Source: Puniceicoccales bacterium
Lineage (GTDB): Bacteria; Verrucomicrobiota; Verrucomicrobiia; Opitutales; LL51
NCBI GenBank assembly: GCA_031255715.1
Contig: JAIRRZ010000036.1
Span: forward strand, 1-48,176
Length of the DNA stretch: 48,176 nucleotides
Reading direction: 5' to 3'
Position numbers and translations under genes: made by a program. The notes under the pieces are model-generated. The model was not told the origin of the DNA and ran no database searches. It saw only the letters and a program-made list of their open reading frames with translations. Within the stretch, counting starts at the first letter, position 1, and each line of letters starts with the position of its first letter. Shown here one piece after another: positions 18,821-27,534 of this stretch.

Positions 18821-19804
18821 ATGAAGAATGTTTGGGCGAGTATAGTAGAACGCAGAGCCGAATGGAGCTTATTGCTGGTAGTTTTGTTATTATCGGGATG
18901 TGAAACTCCATTTGGTAGCAAGACGGTTCGAGAACCATCTCCAGAGGATACCATTATTGTTACGAAAAAGCCAACGAAACAGGTTGCATCGACGTCTTTT
19001 CGTGGTATTGCTGCACCGCGTCGACCAGAACCGGAGCCGGAACCAAAGCCGGAACCGAAGGAAGTTTTAATCGTTGTTCCCGATGTGGTTGTCTCCCATG
19101 AAATAAAGCCCAGCGGGGCAGAGTATACCGTACGAAAGGGAGATTGCTTGAGCTGGATTGCTAAAAAATTTAAAATTCCACTAAAAAATCTCCTAGACGC
19201 AAATGCATTGGATAAAAATGCAAAATTATTCGTTGGCCAAAAGCTCATATTGCCTGGAACGACTCAGGAGCAAATCGATGCCATGAATACGACACCTGCT
19301 GAGTATATCGTGCAAAAAGGCGATTGCCTATCGCTGATTGCTCATAAATATGGGGTAAGTATTCGCGAGATTCGTATGGCTAATAATTTGAAAAATGATC
19401 GCATTATTGCCGGGAAAAAACTCATAATTCCAGAAGGTAGGCGTTACATAAATCACGAAAAAACGGAGAGCGACGAATTAAATAAAACTAAAAAGGAAAA
19501 AAATTTTGAAGTCGATGCAGATGGCTATTATACCATTCGCCGTGGGGATTCCCTCTCCATAATTGCTTCTAAGGCAAAGGTGAGTGTGCACGATCTGCAA
19601 AATTGGAATAATATTTCCGATTCCGCTAAAATACAAGTTGGTGAAAGAATTCTTGTGAAAAATAAAACGATTACACCGGAGGATATAATTAAAAAAGAAC
19701 CGATCGTTCCAGCGGCGGTTTATCCAGAATCTCCGCCGATTATGCACGATACGGATTTTTTTGGAGCGATTGATGAAATTCCTGTGGTACATGTTCAGGA
19801 TTAA
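18821..19804 (+). CDS. Lipoprotein with three LysM domains
   Basis: The 327-residue protein has an N-terminal signal and lipobox LLLSGC (Cys near residue 27), so it should be membrane-anchored. A Pro-Glu-rich spacer (PEPEPEPKPEPKE, about residues 67-80) follows. Three LysM peptidoglycan-binding repeats start at YTVRKGDCLSWIAKKF, YIVQKGDCLSLIAHKY and YTIRRGDSLSIIASKA. No peptidase or amidase domain is present. Its stop overlaps the ftsW start (TAATG at 19802-19806), and it follows murD. A role at the septal or envelope peptidoglycan is inferred from that context. Confidence 0.88.
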   Translation: MKNVWASIVERRAEWSLLLVVLLLSGCETPFGSKTVREPSPEDTIIVTKKPTKQVASTSFRGIAAPRRPEPEPEPKPEPKEVLIVVPDVVVSHEIKPSGAEYTVRKGDCLSWIAKKFKIPLKNLLDANALDKNAKLFVGQKLILPGTTQEQIDAMNTTPAEYIVQKGDCLSLIAHKYGVSIREIRMANNLKNDRIIAGKKLIIPEGRRYINHEKTESDELNKTKKEKNFEVDADGYYTIRRGDSLSIIASKAKVSVHDLQNWNNISDSAKIQVGERILVKNKTITPEDIIKKEPIVPAAVYPESPPIMHDTDFFGAIDEIPVVHVQD

Positions 19805-20916
19805 TGGAAGTTAAAAGGCTGGTTTTTTATTTGTTGTTGCCGATTTTTTTTCTTAACGGTGTAGGTTTGCTGGCGCTGTCGAGTACAAGTTTAATGTTAT
19901 TTGGCGGAGTCTATCTAAAAAAACAAGTTTTTGCGGTAGTTTTAGCGCTGCTAGCTTGTGCCATTTTTGCTAAATTGCCCGTATCGTGGCTTTCTAAGCA
20001 TCGGACTATCCTACTAAAACTAGCTTGCATTGGCGTGTCTCTTGTGCTTATTCCAGGAATTAGCCATGTGATTAATGGTTCTCGCCGTTGGATACATATA
20101 GGAGGATTTAGCATCCAAGTATCGGAATTTGCAAAAATTGCTCTTATTATTTGGTTGGCGGGCTATATTCAAGAAAATGAAAACTATTGTATTAATTTTT
20201 TTAAAGGGTTTCTTAAACCCGTTGGTATTTGCGGTGGTTTAGCATTTTTAGTTTTGTGCGAACCAGACTATGGGACGGCGTTTTTGATGATGAGCATTAC
20301 CTTGGCCGTGCTCTTTTTATTTGGGATTTGTATACGCCATTTATTACTTTTTCTAACAGTGGGCGGAATTGCATTTTGGGGATTGATTTTACTAAGTCCG
20401 GTACGCCTAAGACGTATCACATCATTTTTCGATGTGGAAGAACACCGCTTTGATGCAACCTATCAATTATGGCAGGGAATTCTATGTTTTGCTTCCGGTG
20501 GTCTTTATGGTAATGGTATTGGTTTGGGACGACAAAAATTATCCTATTTACCCGAAGCACATACGGATTTCATTTTTCCAATTATTGGTGAAGAGTTGGG
20601 GAGCTTGTTTGCCATTGTTGTTATTTTTTGTTTTCTTGCTTTTGCAATTTTTACCTTAGTGCTGCTCTACTCGAAACAGGATTCTTTTGTGAAAGCCTTA
20701 GGTTTGGGAGCGGTTTTGATGATCACATTTCAAGCGATTATCAACATTGGTGTTGTGACAGGGTGTATGCCGACAAAAGGAATTGCTTTGCCGTTTATTA
20801 GTTATGGCGGATCAAATTTAGTGGCGATGTATAGCCTAGTTGGCCTAATTATTAATTGTATTTGCCATAGAGATACGTCCAAAATACATTGCTTGGGCTG
20901 TGAAAATTTGTGCTGA
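19804..20916 (+). CDS. ftsW: FtsW/RodA family septal glycosyltransferase
   Basis: FtsW polymerises lipid II into glycan strands at the division site. The 370-residue protein has about ten membrane segments. NGSRRWIHIGGFSIQVSEFAKIALIIWLA lies near residues 90-118. The conserved loop PEAHTDFIFPIIGEELG and the C-terminal MPTKGIALPFISYGGSNLVAMY are present. It shares its ATG with the stop of the LysM gene, so translation is coupled. Placement after murD favours FtsW over RodA, though sequence alone does not separate them. Confidence 0.9.
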   Translation: MEVKRLVFYLLLPIFFLNGVGLLALSSTSLMLFGGVYLKKQVFAVVLALLACAIFAKLPVSWLSKHRTILLKLACIGVSLVLIPGISHVINGSRRWIHIGGFSIQVSEFAKIALIIWLAGYIQENENYCINFFKGFLKPVGICGGLAFLVLCEPDYGTAFLMMSITLAVLFLFGICIRHLLLFLTVGGIAFWGLILLSPVRLRRITSFFDVEEHRFDATYQLWQGILCFASGGLYGNGIGLGRQKLSYLPEAHTDFIFPIIGEELGSLFAIVVIFCFLAFAIFTLVLLYSKQDSFVKALGLGAVLMITFQAIINIGVVTGCMPTKGIALPFISYGGSNLVAMYSLVGLIINCICHRDTSKIHCLGCENLC

Positions 20917-20948
20917 AATAAAATAAAAAATATGAATCTCAAAAAAAC

Positions 20949-21015
20949 TTGACAGTAAGAGAAAAAGTCTTGAGGCTAAAAGTATGGGGGAGGGGTGAGT
21001 AGCACATTTAAAATT
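20949..21015 (+). promoter_or_regulatory. TTGACA / G-rich intergenic motif, copy C
   Basis: TTGACA at 20949-20954 is followed by TGAGGCT at the -10 distance. A gggggaggggtgag box comes next, then agcacatttaaaattt ending at 21015. The tttaaaatt tail falls 52 bases after TTGACA, against 53 in copy B. It could drive recD2, which starts at 21083. Confidence 0.55.
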
Positions 21016-21082
21016 TTTAAAATAGTAAGATTGGCGACTTGAATTTTGAAAATCTTTCACAGGATAATCGAAGGAGGTTTAG

Positions 21083-23257
21083 TTGACTGAGCAAGTAAAA
21101 GCAGTTTTAGAACGTATCATCTACCGCAACGAGAAGAATTTTTATTCAATTATGGAAATGTGTGAAAACGGTGGGACACGAAATACGTTTACTGCTTGCG
21201 GAAAAGTTCCCGGTGTGAATTGTGGTGAAACCTTGATTTTAACAGGAAATTGGATTCAACATCCGAAATTTGGTCGGCAATTTTCGATAGAATCGTTTTC
21301 TGCGGCCTTGCCTGCGGATGTTAATGGCATTCGCAAGTATCTCAGTAGCGGTCTGATTCGTGGTATCGGAAAGGTTTACACCGATCGAATTGTCGACTAT
21401 TTTGGGGCAGACACCTTCGACATTATTGCAACAGAATCAGCGCGATTACTGGAAATTCCTGGTATTGGCGAGGCGCGTGTGCGCAGTATCAAAATGGCTT
21501 GGGAAGAACAATATGCGCTGCGCGACATTTTAATTTTTTTACAAACTTATAATATTTCGAACGCTCTTTGTTTGCGTCTCTATAAAATCTATGGCCGGGA
21601 AGCAAAACAAATTTTGCAATCTGATCCCTATCGCGTTGGGCGTGAAATCGACGGAATTGGATTTAAAACTGCGGATAAAATTGCACAAAATATGGGTATT
21701 CCGAGTACGCATATTGCGAGGATTGATGCTGGAATTTTACATGTTTTTACTGTTTTAGAAACGCAGGGTCATACGGCCTATCCGCAGAAAGAATTTTTAG
21801 AATTAGTACAACAGTTACTAGAGATTGGTGGAGATGGCATTACCAATCGTTTGAAAATGCTCATCCAATTTCAAAAAATTAATGTACTTGGCAGTGACAT
21901 TATTCAGACAAGTCTGATGACGAGTTACGAAACGATGTTGGTAGATAATGTGGTTCGTCTCGGAAAAACGAAATCTCCATTGGCGCATATTCATCGCGAA
22001 AATGCAATTACTTGGGCGCAAAAACGCGAAGGATTTTCATTTGCATCGGAGCAAGTTTCGGCATTGCACAATGCATTGGCAGAAAAATTATCCATTATTA
22101 CCGGAGGACCTGGGACAGGAAAAACGACGATTCTACGTGCATTAGTATCAATTTTGCGTGCTAAAAATGTGAAAATTGGACTGGCGGCGCCAACGGGACG
22201 TGCTGCTCAAAAATTGTCCGAAACGACGGCCATGGAGGCGAAAACAATTCATAGATTTTTGCAGTTTAATCCGCAAACGAAACAGTTTTTATACAATAAA
22301 GAAAACTTATTGTCCTATGATTTTGTGATCGTCGACGAAGCGAGTATGATTGATACGCGTTTGGCAATCTCGCTTTTGAATGCGATTCCGGGAGACGCAC
22401 ATTTTTTATTGGTGGGCGATAGTGATCAACTACCGTCCGTGGGTGCGGGAAATATTCTACTGGATTTTATTACTTCTGGACGATTTTCGGTAACACGTTT
22501 GTCGCAGATTTTTCGCCAGGGTAAGCACAGTGGAATTGTGCGATTGGCCCATCAAATTATTCGCGGCGACGGTGAAGTACCACCAATTATTCCAATGGAA
22601 TCCATTTCGATGGAGCATGATTTTTCATTTATTTTGGCGGATTCGCCCGAGGATTGCACGAAAAAAATAGAGCAATTGTGCTCGACGATTTTGCCGAATT
22701 GCTATCAAATTGATCCTGTTAATGATATTCAGGTTTTAGCACCGCTACATAAGGGGGCGGCTGGAATCGATATTCTAAATGAAAAATTACAAAAAATTTT
22801 CATAAAAAATGGCAGACAAATTCCTTGGTGCTGCTTTTGTCTGGGCGATAAGGTGATCCAATTGCGCAATAATTATGAAAAAAATATTTTTAACGGTGAT
22901 TTAGGAACCATCACTAATTTTAGTGAAGACAACGAAACAGTTTTTGTAAATTTTAACAATGAATTTGTTGAACTAAGCAAAGCTGAACTCGATGATCTTG
23001 CGTTGGCGTACGCAATTAGCATTCATAAATCCCAGGGAAGCGAGTTTCCAATTGTGATTATCCCTCTGTTGATGCAGCATTATATCATGTTGCAGCGCAA
23101 TTTGTTGTATACTGCCGTAACTCGCGGACGTAATAAAGTTTTTATTGTCGGCAGTCCAGATGCATACAATACTGCCATTAGTAATCAAAAAAGTACTAAG
23201 AGAATCACGGGTTTAGCGTTTCTTTTTCAAAAAATTTTTCACCAAACACAGCAATAG
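21083..23257 (+). CDS. recD2: RecD2-type DNA helicase
   Basis: RecD2 is a 5'-3' superfamily 1B helicase, found outside RecBCD and linked to DNA repair and fork stability. The 724-residue protein starts at TTG 21083 with a strong ribosome binding site AAGGAGG at 21071-21077. An N-terminal OB-like domain is followed by helix-hairpin-helix segments (LLEIPGIGEARVRSI and DGIGFKTADKIA). Walker A GGPGTGKTT is near residue 341, DEASM follows, then GDSDQLPSVGAG, LSQIFRQ and AYAISIHKSQGSEF. It is convergent with smpB. Motif copy C lies in its upstream region. Confidence 0.93.
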   Translation: MTEQVKAVLERIIYRNEKNFYSIMEMCENGGTRNTFTACGKVPGVNCGETLILTGNWIQHPKFGRQFSIESFSAALPADVNGIRKYLSSGLIRGIGKVYTDRIVDYFGADTFDIIATESARLLEIPGIGEARVRSIKMAWEEQYALRDILIFLQTYNISNALCLRLYKIYGREAKQILQSDPYRVGREIDGIGFKTADKIAQNMGIPSTHIARIDAGILHVFTVLETQGHTAYPQKEFLELVQQLLEIGGDGITNRLKMLIQFQKINVLGSDIIQTSLMTSYETMLVDNVVRLGKTKSPLAHIHRENAITWAQKREGFSFASEQVSALHNALAEKLSIITGGPGTGKTTILRALVSILRAKNVKIGLAAPTGRAAQKLSETTAMEAKTIHRFLQFNPQTKQFLYNKENLLSYDFVIVDEASMIDTRLAISLLNAIPGDAHFLLVGDSDQLPSVGAGNILLDFITSGRFSVTRLSQIFRQGKHSGIVRLAHQIIRGDGEVPPIIPMESISMEHDFSFILADSPEDCTKKIEQLCSTILPNCYQIDPVNDIQVLAPLHKGAAGIDILNEKLQKIFIKNGRQIPWCCFCLGDKVIQLRNNYEKNIFNGDLGTITNFSEDNETVFVNFNNEFVELSKAELDDLALAYAISIHKSQGSEFPIVIIPLLMQHYIMLQRNLLYTAVTRGRNKVFIVGSPDAYNTAISNQKSTKRITGLAFLFQKIFHQTQQ

Positions 23258-23321
23258 CGATGCAAAGCTACGATATCCCGTGAGTGGAGATAGCGTTTGC
23301 CAGATACTGAAACCCACACAT

Positions 23322-23801
23322 TCAGAAACGATTGTGGCGATGGCGATTAGAAAGGAAGCGTTCGGCTTCGCGCATTTCTGTTCGTTGCTTCAAATCGTGG
23401 CGTTTATCGTATAATTTTTTCCCTTTACAAAGTCCAAAAAGCAATTTGATCAATCCATGTTTGATATACATTTTCAAAGGAATCGCCGTAAGTCCCTCTT
23501 TTTCAATAGCGTTTTTTATCTTACGTATTTCCCGTTGGCGGAGGAGTAGATAGCGTTGTCGCTTAGCCTCATGATTAGAAAAATTTCCAAAGGGATATTC
23601 ATCAATCTGGGCATTAAAAAGCACCACAGCTCCCTTTCGGTCGGTACGGACGAAAGCTTCGTTAATCTGCGCATGTCCCAATTTCACAGACTTCACCTCC
23701 GTCCCTTGGAGAACAATACCTGCCTCGAATGTATCGCCTATCATGTAGTCGTGTGATGCCTTTTTGTTTTTAATTTCAACGGAGCAAAAACCTTTAGCCA
23801 T
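23322..23801 (-). CDS. smpB: SsrA-binding protein SmpB
   Basis: SmpB binds tmRNA and delivers it to stalled ribosomes. The 159-residue protein has the oligonucleotide-binding core: ASHDYMIGDTFEAGIVLQGTEVKSV, then QINEAFVRTDRKGAVVLFNAQI, and LLLRQREIRKI. The basic tail GKKLYDKRHDLKQR reaches the decoding centre. Start ATG 23801. tmRNA itself is at 4.3-4.7 kb, not adjacent. rpoZ lies upstream on the same strand, with 37 bp between. Confidence 0.97.
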   Translation of the reverse strand: MAKGFCSVEIKNKKASHDYMIGDTFEAGIVLQGTEVKSVKLGHAQINEAFVRTDRKGAVVLFNAQIDEYPFGNFSNHEAKRQRYLLLRQREIRKIKNAIEKEGLTAIPLKMYIKHGLIKLLFGLCKGKKLYDKRHDLKQRTEMREAERFLSNRHRHNRF

Positions 23802-23838
23802 GGCATCTAGCCTGCGAAAACAGAAAGAGAAGTCAAAA

Positions 23839-24042
23839 CTACTTTCGAGGACTCATTTTAAAGGAAATTTTTCCTTCGATGATTTCACGAAAGGCGATAT
23901 CTTCCGGTTCCAGCCGCTCCAAGGACATAATAAGCGGACGTTCTCCAAATTTCAACTGCTTAACTCGCTTTGAAACAATGTTGATTAAGATCATCGGATC
24001 TTGAATAACATTCTGGGCTGCTTGTAAATAGTCATTCCTCAT
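23839..24042 (-). CDS. rpoZ: RNA polymerase omega subunit
   Basis: Omega helps assemble the beta-prime subunit of RNA polymerase. ATG 24042 gives 67 residues beginning MRNDYLQAAQNVIQDPMILINIVSKRVKQL. It includes RPLI and the DIAFREIIEGKI segment typical of bacterial omega. The open frame reaches 24081, but the extra residues do not fit the family. It probably shares a transcript with smpB. Confidence 0.85.
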   Translation of the reverse strand: MRNDYLQAAQNVIQDPMILINIVSKRVKQLKFGERPLIMSLERLEPEDIAFREIIEGKISFKMSPRK

Positions 24043-24158
24043 GCTTAGAAGCAGATTCTGGAGCACTCGCCAATAAGTCAAGTTTTTTGTGGTACATTTT
24101 AAAATTTATTTCGTTGATTTTAAAAAAATTTTCCTTTCTGTAGAAACTAGGAGGTGTA

Positions 24159-24773
24159 ATGGCCATTCAAAATGGTGATGACGACGATGATGATGAAATA
24201 AAGGACGAAAAAGCTATGGTAAATAGCCATCTGGTCATGGTTCAAAAAAGGTTTTTGGCGGCACGAAAGATTTTTCTGTGGGGAGGGGTCGATGATGCAT
24301 CAGCAAAGGACATTACAGAAAAATTGCTCTATTTGGAGCTTGTTGATCCAGGAAAAAAAATACAATTTTTTGTTAATACGCCCGGAGGTTCAATTACTGC
24401 AGGCATGGCGATTTATGATACCATGAAACTTATTTCATCGCCGATCGAGGTCATCGTAACAGGGCTTGCTGCCAGTATGGGTTCGATCATTCTATGCGGA
24501 CCGAAGAAGGGTAGCCGCCTACTTTATCCCAGTGCGCGCGTGTTGATTCATCAACCTCTTATTTCAGGACGATTCTACGCGCAGGCTGTGGATATCGGTA
24601 TCCAAGCGGAAGAAATGGAAAAAACTCGTGCGGAAATGAATCATATCTTAGCGGAAGCATCTGGACAGCCCCTTGAAAAAATTCAAAGAGATACGGATCG
24701 CGATTTCTACATGAATGCACGGGAAGCAATTGAATATGGCCTAGCGGATGCAATTGTAGATAAAATTTGGTAG
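24159..24773 (+). CDS. clpP: ATP-dependent Clp protease proteolytic subunit
   Basis: ClpP forms the barrel that degrades proteins fed by Clp ATPases, including tmRNA-tagged proteins. The 204-residue protein carries the catalytic triad: Ser106 in GLAASMGSI, His131 in LIHQPL and Asp182 in DRDFYMNAREAIEYGLAD. An unusual acidic run (DDDDDEIKDEK) lies at residues 6-16. AGGAGGTG sits just before ATG 24159. The ompH-like gene follows after 18 bp and likely shares its transcript. Confidence 0.95.
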   Translation: MAIQNGDDDDDDEIKDEKAMVNSHLVMVQKRFLAARKIFLWGGVDDASAKDITEKLLYLELVDPGKKIQFFVNTPGGSITAGMAIYDTMKLISSPIEVIVTGLAASMGSIILCGPKKGSRLLYPSARVLIHQPLISGRFYAQAVDIGIQAEEMEKTRAEMNHILAEASGQPLEKIQRDTDRDFYMNAREAIEYGLADAIVDKIW

Positions 24774-24791
24774 TTTTTAAAAGGAGGAAAA

Positions 24792-25430
24792 GTGAAAAAA
24801 TTAGTTATATTTATGAGTTTGGTAGTTGTTGCTATGATTCGATTATTTGCAATAGAGCCAAAGAATGCGGCAGATGGCAAACCACAATCCACTGAGACGC
24901 AATCGAGTGCTCCAAGATCAGTGATCGGAAGCTTCAGCTCGCGAAAAGTGACTAGTGATTATGCGCAAGTGAAAAAGGCTAACGATGAAATGGCTGCACA
25001 GGTTCAGGCAGCACAAAATGAATTAGCATCGATGTATGCTGATTATGTAGAAGCAGAGAAAAAATTAGAGGAACTTGTTGGAAAATCCAATAATCCCGTA
25101 CTGAATGAAGAGGCGAAAAAGAAAATTGAAGCTGAAATACAAGCGCAAAGGGCTAAGTGTGAGCAAAAGAAAGTTGCCATAAACGCCCATCAAGCTGAAG
25201 CACAAGATCGTCTCATGCAATCGAAAATAAACAAGGAAAGTCAAATTACATATGCTGTTCAAAAAGTAATTGAAATATTGGCTGAAGAGGGAGGTTATGA
25301 TGTGGTCTTTGACGCAGATAATCCTGCCATACCATATATCCGTAAGGACAACGACATGACGGAAAAAGTAGTCGAAAAGTTAAATGCTATGGAACAGAAG
25401 CCGGCAACTGGACAGAAGCCGGCCAGCTGA
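24792..25430 (+). CDS. OmpH/Skp-family periplasmic chaperone-like protein
   Basis: The protein has 212 residues, a signal peptide (MKKLVIFMSLVVVAMIRLFA) and two long charged helices (about residues 55-155), as in the Skp family that carries outer membrane proteins across the periplasm. It ends in a C-terminal segment AVQKVIEILAEEGGYDVVFDADN that fits OmpH. The start is GTG 24792 behind AAAGGAGG. The C-terminus holds short repeats QKPATGQKPA, and a third nucleotide copy lies past the stop. Bam or Lpx genes are not in the neighbourhood. Confidence 0.78.
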   Translation: MKKLVIFMSLVVVAMIRLFAIEPKNAADGKPQSTETQSSAPRSVIGSFSSRKVTSDYAQVKKANDEMAAQVQAAQNELASMYADYVEAEKKLEELVGKSNNPVLNEEAKKKIEAEIQAQRAKCEQKKVAINAHQAEAQDRLMQSKINKESQITYAVQKVIEILAEEGGYDVVFDADNPAIPYIRKDNDMTEKVVEKLNAMEQKPATGQKPAS

Positions 25431-25457
25431 ACAGAAGCCGGCGACAGCAAAAAAGCG

Positions 25458-26048
25458 ATGAATATTGCCAATTACGTTACCCTATCGCGTATACCATTAT
25501 TGTTTATTGTTGTTGGGTTAATGTATTTTCGCATACCATTTGGTTCAACGCTTTGTTTCCTTGTATATTTGCTCGCAGCATTGAGTGATTGGTTGGATGG
25601 CTATTTGGCTCGACGCTGCGATATTGTTTCTACGTTTGGTAAGTTTATGGATGCGCTTACCGATAAAATTTTTATGGTTGGGCTTTTTGTGGCCATTTTA
25701 GTCCTTGGAATTTTGCCCCAATGGACGTTGTTTTTCGTATTATTCATTATTGGGCGTGAATTTTTAGTGACCGGCGTGCGCCTTGTGGCTTCAAGCCGTG
25801 GAATTATTCTAGAAGCAGAGCGAATCGGGAAAGTAAAAACGGTAATGCAAATTGTAACCATTGGATTTTTTATTTTGTGGCGTGCTGTGGTTGAAGATTT
25901 AAAGTTTTTTCCAGATTGGTTTGGCATTTTTATTCGCTACTGTGCGATGATTTTATTTTTAATCACAACCTACTTGACCCTTTCATCGGGGTATCATTAT
26001 ATCCAACGGTATAAGCATTTGTTCGATGATCAACGAAAGGAAAAATGA
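25458..26048 (+). CDS. pgsA: CDP-diacylglycerol--glycerol-3-phosphate phosphatidyltransferase
   Basis: PgsA makes phosphatidylglycerol phosphate in the inner membrane. The 196-residue protein carries the CDP-alcohol phosphotransferase motif DGYLARRCDIVSTFGKFMDALTDK (DG, AR, G, D, D spaced as required) and several membrane helices. Its end overlaps pgpA by 4 bp (ATGA). pgpA does the next step, so this is a two-gene phosphatidylglycerol unit. Confidence 0.93.
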   Translation: MNIANYVTLSRIPLLFIVVGLMYFRIPFGSTLCFLVYLLAALSDWLDGYLARRCDIVSTFGKFMDALTDKIFMVGLFVAILVLGILPQWTLFFVLFIIGREFLVTGVRLVASSRGIILEAERIGKVKTVMQIVTIGFFILWRAVVEDLKFFPDWFGIFIRYCAMILFLITTYLTLSSGYHYIQRYKHLFDDQRKEK

Positions 26049-26542
26049 TCCATATTTTGCGTGCATTATCAACGAAATTTATACTCAATGTGGCAACATT
26101 AGGAGCGTTGGGGCGGAGTCGTTTTGCTCCGGGAACACTAGGATCTTTTGCTGGAATTGTCTGGTATACAGTCGGCTTTTGGCGTGCAACACTTTTTCAG
26201 TTCATGCTTGGGTTTTGTGTCTCTGTATTTGTAGGGACATTGTTTTGTGGTGAGGCGGAGTACCGTTTGCAAAAAAAAGATCCTTCCTGTATTATTTTGG
26301 ATGAATTTCTAGCAATGCCGCTGTGTTACTGGGGAATTGAACGATTTGCAGGGCAAATTGCACTATGGAAAATTCTAATCTACGGGTTGCTATTGTTCCG
26401 ATTTTTTGATATTATTAAGCCCTTTGGCATAAAATCTTTACAAAAGTTTAATGGTGGTACGGGGATTATGATCGATGATATTGCCGCAGCCTTTGCCACC
26501 TGCCTTTCTTTGCATATTACCGTTCCGATGATTTTTGCATAG
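26045..26542 (+). CDS. pgpA: Phosphatidylglycerophosphatase A
   Basis: PgpA removes the phosphate from phosphatidylglycerol phosphate. The 165-residue protein has the family pattern GRSRFAPGTLGSFAGIVWY, then DEFLAMPL and FRFFDIIKPFGIKSLQKFNGGTGIMIDDIAAA, with membrane helices between. It is translationally coupled to pgsA through ATGA. It is the last gene before the type III secretion operon. Confidence 0.92.
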   Translation: MIHILRALSTKFILNVATLGALGRSRFAPGTLGSFAGIVWYTVGFWRATLFQFMLGFCVSVFVGTLFCGEAEYRLQKKDPSCIILDEFLAMPLCYWGIERFAGQIALWKILIYGLLLFRFFDIIKPFGIKSLQKFNGGTGIMIDDIAAAFATCLSLHITVPMIFA

Positions 26543-26562
26543 ACTCGGATTGCCTGTCAAGG

Positions 26563-26580
26563 TAGGGTTGGCTATCCCTA
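26563..26580 (+). terminator. Possible terminator after pgpA
   Basis: TAGGG and CCCTA form a 5-bp stem around ttggctat. T-rich sequence starts about 7 bases later and runs for about 20 bases from 26598. The stem is short, so this is a weak call. Confidence 0.3.
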
Positions 26581-26623
26581 GGATGCTTTTGAAAAATTTT
26601 TTTTGTTTTTTTAACTTTGGTGT

Positions 26624-26650
26624 TTGACTAAAAATTTACTGCGATATAAT
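26624..26650 (+). promoter_or_regulatory. Promoter of the type III secretion operon
   Basis: A -35-like TTGACT is followed after 15 bases by a perfect TATAAT at 26645-26650. The spacer is two bases shorter than ideal. The start of transcription would fall at or near ATG 26659, so sctJ may be leaderless or start at GTG 26692. Confidence 0.5.
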
Positions 26651-26658
26651 GCTAATGT

Positions 26659-27528
26659 ATGGATGATGGGATGGGAAGATGCCATGGTGGGGTGAGTATT
26701 TGTTTCTTTGTAATTTGTTTGCTATTATCAGGATGCGGAGTTTCCACATTGTTTAACAATTTGGAGGAGCAGGAAGTCAATGAAATGATTGCCATATTGA
26801 AGCAGCATGGTATCGCTTCGAATAAAATTATTGGAAAAGAGAGCTGTGCGCTTACCGTTTCTAACGATAATTTTTCTGTGGCAATTAATCTTTTAGAATC
26901 TCAGGGTTATCCGCTTCCCAAGTACCAAACCTTGGGCGATGTTTTCAAAAAATCTGGGCTCGTTTCCTCACCATTGGAAGAGCGAATTCGATTCATGAAT
27001 GCCCTGTCTGAAAGTATTGCGCTTACTATCAGTAAGATTCCTGGGGTACTAAAATCGCGGGTTCACATCGTCTTACCGGAAAATGATCCCTATGCTGAAC
27101 ATGTAATACCATCGTCGGCGGCCGTATTTATCACCTACCGTCCGGATTCTTCTGTGGAAGATTGGGTCCGTGAGATTAAATTTTTAGTTACCAATAGTAT
27201 TGAAGGATTAGACTTTGATAAAGTATCGGTGGCCCTATTCCCCGTGACACTACCACCACTTCCCAAAGCATCGAGACAGACGGATACCATGTTTTCTTGC
27301 ATAGGAATCGATATGACGGATGGTTCGAAGACGCAATTTTTTATGCTAATCGGTGCCCTACTGGCTATTATTTTGGTACTCGTTCTTTCGAATACTCTCA
27401 TTTGGCTATCGGTTAAACGCAAGAAAAAAGAAAAAGAAGTCAGTGTAGATAATTTGGCCGAAGTTTCGGATATGACTCCATCATCGGCGATCGGAATGAA
27501 TGAAAATAAAGAAGAATCACTAGACTAA
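26659..27528 (+). CDS. sctJ: Type III secretion inner-ring lipoprotein SctJ
   Basis: SctJ (YscJ/PrgK family) forms the inner membrane ring of the injectisome. The 289-residue protein has a signal peptide with lipobox LLLSGC (Cys near residue 26). Ring-building domains follow (VNEMIAILKQHGIASNKI; ALSESIALTISKIPGVLKSRVHIVLPENDP). SSAAVFITYRP and a C-terminal membrane helix (about 226-250) complete it. Several starts are possible: ATG 26659, ATG 26671, or GTG 26692 with GGTGGGG before it. First gene of the sctJ-K-L-x-N-O-P operon. Confidence 0.92.
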   Translation: MDDGMGRCHGGVSICFFVICLLLSGCGVSTLFNNLEEQEVNEMIAILKQHGIASNKIIGKESCALTVSNDNFSVAINLLESQGYPLPKYQTLGDVFKKSGLVSSPLEERIRFMNALSESIALTISKIPGVLKSRVHIVLPENDPYAEHVIPSSAAVFITYRPDSSVEDWVREIKFLVTNSIEGLDFDKVSVALFPVTLPPLPKASRQTDTMFSCIGIDMTDGSKTQFFMLIGALLAIILVLVLSNTLIWLSVKRKKKEKEVSVDNLAEVSDMTPSSAIGMNENKEESLD

Positions 27529-27534
27529 TTAACC

